Notes under the pieces: generated by a model
What the model was told of the DNA's origin: nothing
Database searches by the model: none
Seen by the model: the letters and a program-made list of their open reading frames with translations, nothing else
Translations under genes and position numbers: made by a program
In this document: positions 59,514 to 64,000 of the stretch, in pieces
Layout: each line of letters begins with the position of its first letter
Numbering within the stretch: the stretch's first letter is position 1
DNA from: Cognatundibacterium luofuense
GTDB taxonomy: Bacteria; Pseudomonadota; Gammaproteobacteria; Burkholderiales; Burkholderiaceae_D
Direction of reading: 5' to 3'
Assembly: GCF_018139685.1 (NCBI RefSeq)
Contig: NZ_JAGSPN010000001.1
Coordinates: 434,001-498,000, forward strand
Length of the DNA stretch: 64,000 bases

Positions 59514-59567
59514 TGCGGATTGTGGCATAGCGATCGCGCTGTCGTCGGCAGAAAGTCCGGGCCTCCG
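59514..59567 (-). repeat. Dispersed 'SADD' repeat, copy D
   Basis: This 54-bp core contains gtcgtcggcagaaagtccgg on the plus strand. Read on the minus strand it encodes GLSADDSAIAMPQSAFEV in the same frame as the other copies. The neighbouring tacctcaaatgcg block is shared with copy A. Confidence 0.75.
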
Positions 59568-59670
59568 TAAAGTACGCATGACGATCTCTGCACAAAACTG
59601 TGGATGCGAAGTGCTTTTTCCACAGCAGTAAAGCCTGCTTAGCTGCGCTTTTGTGTTTGCCGTAATCCAA

Positions 59671-59703
59671 AACAAAACGCCGCATGCAGCGGCGTTTTGG
59701 ATT
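59671..59703 (-). terminator. Terminator after pssA
   Basis: The stem aaaacgccgc/gcggcgtttt (loop atgca) ends in a T-rich run on the minus strand (about 59675-59699). Confidence 0.8.
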
Positions 59704-59718
59704 GCTGAGTGCTGGCGC

Positions 59719-61077
59719 TTACAGTACGCGGTAAGCCAGCCGGTCCAGCCTGACTGTACTCAGGCGTCCGAGCAGCTTGCGGACTTCTGCCGGATAATCC
59801 TGCAACTGATCGAGGTCGGTGTAAGCCTGCAGAGCACGGGTATGGCGCATGATGCTGTTCAGCTCTTCGGTGCGCTGAGCCAGTAGCAAATGTTCGGGAT
59901 CATGCATCAGCAGCGCGTTTTCCAGATCCAGCCGGAAAGCGCGCGGATTCAGATTATTGCCGGTCATCAGCGCATATTCGTCATCTATCCACATGCCTTT
60001 CAGATGATAGGTATTGTCTTCATCTTTCCACAGATGCACCTGCAACTGTTGCTGGCGTATGGCTTTCTGATGCGATTTCAGGAAGCGGCGCAGATTCATT
60101 TCATACAGATACGGCAGCGCGCCGATGGCTTTGAAACCCTGTTCCGGCGGAATGTAAAAGTCATTCGCGACTTTATCGCCGACCACAATATCCACCTGTA
60201 CACCGCGTTTCAGCGCGCGGTTGATTTCGCGGGTAATCGCCAGCGGGAAATTGAAATACGGGGTGCAGATCACAATGCGGTGTTTTGCATGCGCGATCAG
60301 CTGGCAAATCACACGGTTCAGCGCATTATTTTTGCCGACGCCAACCAGCGGTGTGACATTCAGCGTACCTGCAGATTTTTCCTGCGAAGCAGAAAACGTA
60401 TAGTGGGCTTTTTTCAGGCGGGCACGGAAGGCACGGATTTCACCACGGATGTGGCGGGTGGCCGGTAATTCCGGCTGATCCAGCCTGTGTACGGCGGACG
60501 ATGCCAGCAAGTGTTCGCGCATGAAGTCGGTCATGCTGTCGGCCAGCGCCCGGTTTTCAATCAGCAGATAACGGTCGTGACGGTATTTGGCAAACTGGTG
60601 CAGATACACATTGTTCAGGCTGGCGCCGCTGTAAAACACCAGATCATCGAACACATAACCCTTCAGATGCAGCACGCCGAACAGTTCGCGGGTTTGCACC
60701 GGTACGCCGTAAATCGCGACGCCGCTGTGATGCAGCGCCGCTTGCTGCTGATACCAGGCGGCATTGCCGCTTAATTGTCCGGGGATTTTCTTTTCACCGA
60801 TCAGGCCGCGCTGGGCGCGGTGCCAGTCGACCATTACCACCACATCCAGTTGCGGACGCGCCAGTTTAGCTTCGTGCAGTGCCGCCAGAATTTCAGCACC
60901 GGCTTCATCATGCTGCAGATACAGACAGCACAGGTAAATACGGTTTTTTGCGCTACGGATACGGTGCAGCATTTCGGCTTTATAGTCCGCTGCAGAATGC
61001 AGCGTGGTTACCGATTCAGGACGGATTGCCAGAGCAGGCAGTTGATCCAGCGTATGTCGGGGGCGTAAAAATCGCAT
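59719..61077 (-). CDS. pssA: CDP-diacylglycerol--serine O-phosphatidyltransferase (PssA, phospholipase D type)
   Basis: A 452-residue enzyme of the E. coli type I PssA family that makes phosphatidylserine from CDP-diacylglycerol and serine. Two HKD motifs are visible: HLKGYVFDD with YSGASLNNVYLHQ, and HLKGMWIDDEYALMTGNNLNPR. VVMVDWHRAQRGLIG and the C-terminal LLGRLSTVRLDRLAYRVL are close to the E. coli protein. It is peripheral or cytosolic and has no signal peptide. Type II (integral membrane) PssA is more usual in many bacteria. Confidence 0.94.
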   Translation of the reverse strand: MRFLRPRHTLDQLPALAIRPESVTTLHSAADYKAEMLHRIRSAKNRIYLCCLYLQHDEAGAEILAALHEAKLARPQLDVVVMVDWHRAQRGLIGEKKIPGQLSGNAAWYQQQAALHHSGVAIYGVPVQTRELFGVLHLKGYVFDDLVFYSGASLNNVYLHQFAKYRHDRYLLIENRALADSMTDFMREHLLASSAVHRLDQPELPATRHIRGEIRAFRARLKKAHYTFSASQEKSAGTLNVTPLVGVGKNNALNRVICQLIAHAKHRIVICTPYFNFPLAITREINRALKRGVQVDIVVGDKVANDFYIPPEQGFKAIGALPYLYEMNLRRFLKSHQKAIRQQQLQVHLWKDEDNTYHLKGMWIDDEYALMTGNNLNPRAFRLDLENALLMHDPEHLLLAQRTEELNSIMRHTRALQAYTDLDQLQDYPAEVRKLLGRLSTVRLDRLAYRVL

Positions 61078-61138
61078 AGTCAGAATTCAAAACAGAACAC
61101 ACGGAGTGTAGCACTTCGTTATGCCATACAGGCGCCAA

Positions 61139-61762
61139 TTATCTTCTTTGCCAGACCATCCAGCGTTCACCGCCCTGAAACAAGGCCAGTGAATCCGGCG
61201 GAACGGCCTGTTCGCGCAGGGTAAACAACGGTTCCAGCAGGGCATGCAGGTCTTCTTCCGTGATGAAAAACGGTGGCCCGCGCCGTGCTGCCGCGTCGCG
61301 GTTACCGGTCAGAAAAAAGCCGGCCAGCAAGCCACCGGCGGGCAGCAATTCCGCCCAGCGCGCAACCAGTTGCGGCCGCATGACAGCAGGGATGGCACAC
61401 AGAAAGGCACGTTCGTAGATCAGATCCGGCGTGAACGCTGGCTGATATTCAAAAAAGTCAGCGCAGATAACCGCAGCAGGGCTGACACCCGGCTGGCGGC
61501 GCGCGATGTCCACGGCCGCTGCGGAGAAATCGCTGGCTTCAGTTTGCCAGCCAGCCTGTAAAAAAGCCGGAATTTCGTGACCATGTCCGCAAGCGGGAAT
61601 CAGCACTTTACTGGCAGGCTGCTGCGCCAGAAACTGCTGCAGGGCTTGCGGTACGGCAGTCTGATTCCACGGTGTGAACTGCTGCGCAAAGCGTTCTTCC
61701 CAGAACGCAGGCAGCGCAGGATCGCGGTGGGTGAACTGCGGTACTGCGGTTTCAGTGGACAT
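61139..61762 (-). CDS. TPMT-like SAM-dependent methyltransferase
   Basis: A 207-residue protein of the thiopurine methyltransferase superfamily: [15 protein letters not shown] at the N-terminus, SAM-binding [32 protein letters not shown] and [16 protein letters not shown]. In TPMT-type enzymes the acceptor is a thiol, selenite/tellurite or thiopurine; the substrate here is unknown. It starts within the end of ubiB (11-bp overlap) on the same strand, so it is probably expressed with it. Confidence 0.85.
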   Translation of the reverse strand: MSTETAVPQFTHRDPALPAFWEERFAQQFTPWNQTAVPQALQQFLAQQPASKVLIPACGHGHEIPAFLQAGWQTEASDFSAAAVDIARRQPGVSPAAVICADFFEYQPAFTPDLIYERAFLCAIPAVMRPQLVARWAELLPAGGLLAGFFLTGNRDAAARRGPPFFITEEDLHALLEPLFTLREQAVPPDSLALFQGGERWMVWQRR

Positions 61763-63314
61763 AATGCCGGAACAGAATCTGCGCGATGATCAGACCGGAA
61801 ATCAGACCAGCGCCGAAGAAAATAATGGTACGCAGCAACAGATTGGTTTTGCGCTGTTCTTCCAGCATTGCCAGCAACACTTTCTGATCGTCTTTCTCTT
61901 CCGATAAACGGGTCAGCGCCTGATGGGCTAAACGTGGCAATTGCGGGAAGATATGGCTGTAGCGTGGTGCTTCCGCTGCCAGCTTTTGCTTCAGACCACG
62001 CCAGCCGACTTGTTCGCTCATCCAGCGTTCGAGGAAAGGTTTCGCAGTTTTCCACAGATCCAGATCCGGATCGAGCTGACGTCCGAGACCTTCGATATTC
62101 AGCAAAGTTTTTTGCAGCAAGACCAGTTGCGGCTGCACTTCCACATTAAAGCGGCGTGAAGTCTGGAATAGGCGCAGTAAGACCTGACCGAAAGAAATAT
62201 CGCGCAGCGGACGATCAAAAATCGGTTCGCAGCAGGCACGTACCGCCGCTTCCAGTTCATCCACGCGGGTATCTTTCGGTGCCCAGCCGGATTCAATATG
62301 CGCTTCAGCGACCCGTTTGTAATCACGCTGGAAGAATGCGAGAAAGTTTTGCGACAGATAATCTTTGTCGAAATCATTCAGCGTACCAACGATCCCGAAA
62401 TCCAGCGCAATATAGCGGCCAAAGGTTTCAGGACGGGTGGACACCAGAATATTGCCCGGATGCATATCGGCATGGAAAAAACCGTCGCGGAATACCTGCG
62501 TAAAGAAAATCGTCACGCCGTCGCGGGACAATTTGCCCATATCCACACCGGCTTCGCGCAGACGCTCAATTTGCGAAATCGGAATGCCGTGCATGCGCTC
62601 CATCACAATCACGGATGGCGAGCAGTAATCCCAGTGCATTTCCGGCACCAGCAGCAAATCCGAATTTGCAAAATTACGGCGCAACTGGCTGGCATTCGCG
62701 GCTTCGCGCATCAGATCCAGTTCGTCATGCAGATATTTATCGAACTCACCGACCACTTCGCGCGGTTTCAGACGTTTGCCGTCCGCCCACAGGGTTTCCA
62801 GCCAGCCAGCAGCAACCTGCATCAGCGCGATATCTTTATCGATAGTGTCTTTCATGCCCGGACGCAGCACCTTTACCGCAACTTCACGGCCATCTTTCAG
62901 TGTCGCAAAATGCACCTGCGCGATCGAGGCTGACGCCACCGGCTGACGTTCAAAACTGGCAAACAGTTCATCCGGATGTGCACCCAGTGATTTTTTGATC
63001 TGCGCAATGGCCAGATCCGGATCAAAGCTCGGCACGCGGTCTTGCAGCAGCGATAATTCTTCAGCGATATCCGGCGGCATCAGATCGCGGCGGGTGGATA
63101 AGACCTGACCGAATTTCACAAAAATCGGGCCCAGTTCTTCCAGCGCCTTGCGCAGACGTTCGCCGCGCGGTGCTGACAAATCGCGCCAGAACATCACCGC
63201 TTCCAGCAATTGCAATGCACGCGGTATTTTCAGGCCACTTAAGGCGATTTCATCGATGCCGTACCGGAAGGTGACGCGCAAAATTTTGATCAGACGTAAA
63301 AACTTCATCAGCAT
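61752..63314 (-). CDS. ubiB: Ubiquinone biosynthesis accessory kinase-like ATPase UbiB
   Basis: A 520-residue atypical kinase-fold protein needed for ubiquinone synthesis. UbiB signatures are [23 protein letters not shown] (the KxGQ motif), [24 protein letters not shown] (A-rich loop and catalytic-lysine region), [13 protein letters not shown] and [10 protein letters not shown] (metal-binding Asp). Two hydrophobic segments at the C-terminus ([20 protein letters not shown]) anchor it to the membrane. The start at 63314 follows AGGAG by six bases. It overlaps ubiJ by seven bases and the methyltransferase by 11. Confidence 0.96.
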   Translation of the reverse strand: MLMKFLRLIKILRVTFRYGIDEIALSGLKIPRALQLLEAVMFWRDLSAPRGERLRKALEELGPIFVKFGQVLSTRRDLMPPDIAEELSLLQDRVPSFDPDLAIAQIKKSLGAHPDELFASFERQPVASASIAQVHFATLKDGREVAVKVLRPGMKDTIDKDIALMQVAAGWLETLWADGKRLKPREVVGEFDKYLHDELDLMREAANASQLRRNFANSDLLLVPEMHWDYCSPSVIVMERMHGIPISQIERLREAGVDMGKLSRDGVTIFFTQVFRDGFFHADMHPGNILVSTRPETFGRYIALDFGIVGTLNDFDKDYLSQNFLAFFQRDYKRVAEAHIESGWAPKDTRVDELEAAVRACCEPIFDRPLRDISFGQVLLRLFQTSRRFNVEVQPQLVLLQKTLLNIEGLGRQLDPDLDLWKTAKPFLERWMSEQVGWRGLKQKLAAEAPRYSHIFPQLPRLAHQALTRLSEEKDDQKVLLAMLEEQRKTNLLLRTIIFFGAGLISGLIIAQILFRHYVH

Positions 63315-63883
63315 GAACGACTCCTTTCCAGACGTTCTATGCGTTTCAGTAAGCGCTCAGTATCGTCGCGGGTTTTCTGGATTTGCTGACCCTGCTGGCG
63401 GACTTCCGCCGGCCGGACCAGTACTTGTTTTTCTTCGAGTAAATACTCAGCCACATTTTCCTGCAGGCGCTGATGTGCTTGCCCGGCGTGCTGCCACAAT
63501 TGTTTCGCACCGGCGGTCATGCGCACGGCGGCGATATCACCGAACACTTTGCTCAGATCGGCTTCGGCATCCCAGCGCAGCGTGTCGCTGAGCGCGGACA
63601 CGGTATTGGCCAGATCCGCATCGCCATCGATACGCACATACGAGAACGCGCGTTCGCGCTGTTGCAGCATGGCTGGCAAATCGGATGGCTGAATGTGAAT
63701 GGTGACGCTGGCTTGCTGTTCCGTACCGGCATTCTGCAGATAACCGTCAGCGGTAATCAGCAAATGAATACGGAAGCTTTGCAGATCAGCACATACCGAT
63801 TTTCCGGCATGGGCCTGCAGCATGTGCCGTGCGCGGTCATCGCGGGCCAGCAAGTGATTGATGAAAGGAGCAGCTGAAATCAT
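63308..63883 (-). CDS. ubiJ: Ubiquinone biosynthesis accessory factor UbiJ (SCP2 domain)
   Basis: A 191-residue protein with an N-terminal SCP2 lipid-binding domain ([21 protein letters not shown], then LLITADGYL and [21 protein letters not shown]) and a C-terminal helical tail. UbiJ organises the soluble ubiquinone-synthesis complex and binds the isoprenoid intermediates. The start at 63883 (MISAAPFI) follows AGGA closely. Its stop overlaps the ubiB start. In relatives ubiE lies upstream; here a terminator precedes ubiJ and the window ends. Confidence 0.9.
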   Translation of the reverse strand: MISAAPFINHLLARDDRARHMLQAHAGKSVCADLQSFRIHLLITADGYLQNAGTEQQASVTIHIQPSDLPAMLQQRERAFSYVRIDGDADLANTVSALSDTLRWDAEADLSKVFGDIAAVRMTAGAKQLWQHAGQAHQRLQENVAEYLLEEKQVLVRPAEVRQQGQQIQKTRDDTERLLKRIERLERSRSC

Positions 63884-63932
63884 AAATCCTGTCAGAGTGT
63901 TCGTCTGTCGGTGTTTGTTGTGTGCGTTACAC

Positions 63933-63965
63933 ATAAAAAAACCGCCCGGAATGCGGGCGGTTTTC
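63933..63965 (-). terminator. Terminator of an unseen minus-strand gene upstream of ubiJ
   Basis: The stem accgcccg/cgggcggt (63941-63948 with about 63954-63961) is followed on the minus strand by seven T. It implies a minus-strand gene ending near or beyond the right window edge. The remaining 35 bases contain no callable gene. Confidence 0.8.
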
Positions 63966-64000
63966 AGTGTAACAGTTTCCGGCCTCAGGCCGGATGGATC

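Larger units (their letters stand above)
59237..59718. other. Intergenic region with repeat copy D
   Basis: This 482-bp spacer between convergent genes contains dispersed repeat copy D (59514-59567) and, at its right end, the pssA terminator. A 98-codon minus-strand frame (59379-59675) spans the repeat but shows no ribosome binding site and no known domain. Confidence 0.6.

Overview
The window reads as an ordinary stretch of chromosome from a betaproteobacterium (Burkholderiales), probably Oxalobacteraceae-like with a moderate GC content. The basis is gene order: TPR lipoprotein-lolB-ispE-tRNA-Gln-prs-rplY, ptsN-hprK-rapZ, mutM-dynamin-like GTPase-mutY, and ubiJ-ubiB are all layouts known from that group. 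The genus is inference. No prophage, CRISPR array, rRNA operon or intact transposase was found. Coding density is high and most genes lie in short same-strand runs with ATGA-type overlaps.

Left part (1-18 kb): a heterodimeric MdlA/MdlB-type ABC exporter (MdlB cut by the window edge); a secreted prolyl oligopeptidase; a periplasmic cupin; a secreted M4 metalloprotease; metK followed by an M14 peptidase; two overlapping LpxL-type lipid A acyltransferases; a DUF2087 protein; a PhyH-family dioxygenase with a possible 34-residue partner; the phenylalanine/tyrosine catabolism pair phhA-hppD with a divergent Lrp/AsnC regulator; and an ornithine cyclodeaminase-family enzyme.

Middle part (18-41.7 kb): a GNAT acetyltransferase; the slt-GST-cca run; 5-formyl-THF cyclo-ligase; a large TonB-dependent receptor; gamma-glutamyltransferase; the rplY/prs/tRNA-Gln/ispE/lolB/TPR block on the minus strand; then mutM, a dynamin-like GTPase and mutY on the plus strand, and a tightly coupled TAP-hydrolase/NatA/NatB-type operon.

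The segment 41.7-43.4 kb is the most accessory-looking part. It holds a 271-bp, highly self-complementary MITE-like element with perfect 20-bp terminal inverted repeats, and an exported alpha/beta hydrolase flanked by two nearly identical 51-bp direct repeats. These repeats belong to a four-copy dispersed family; the other copies are near 4.4 kb and 59.5 kb.

Right part (43.4-64 kb, mostly minus strand): the nitrogen-PTS genes ptsN-hprK-rapZ; a PAS/GAF/GGDEF/EAL protein; ilvA-queF-pagP; a DedA/YqaA-like membrane protein; a C39-peptidase ABC exporter with its HlyD-type adaptor but no visible precursor peptide; bluB coupled to a DUF885 metallopeptidase; an Acetyltransf_6 protein; pssA; and a TPMT-like methyltransferase with ubiB and ubiJ. 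Start sites were moved from the longest reading frame wherever a ribosome binding site or signal peptide favoured an internal start; all coordinates include the stop codon.
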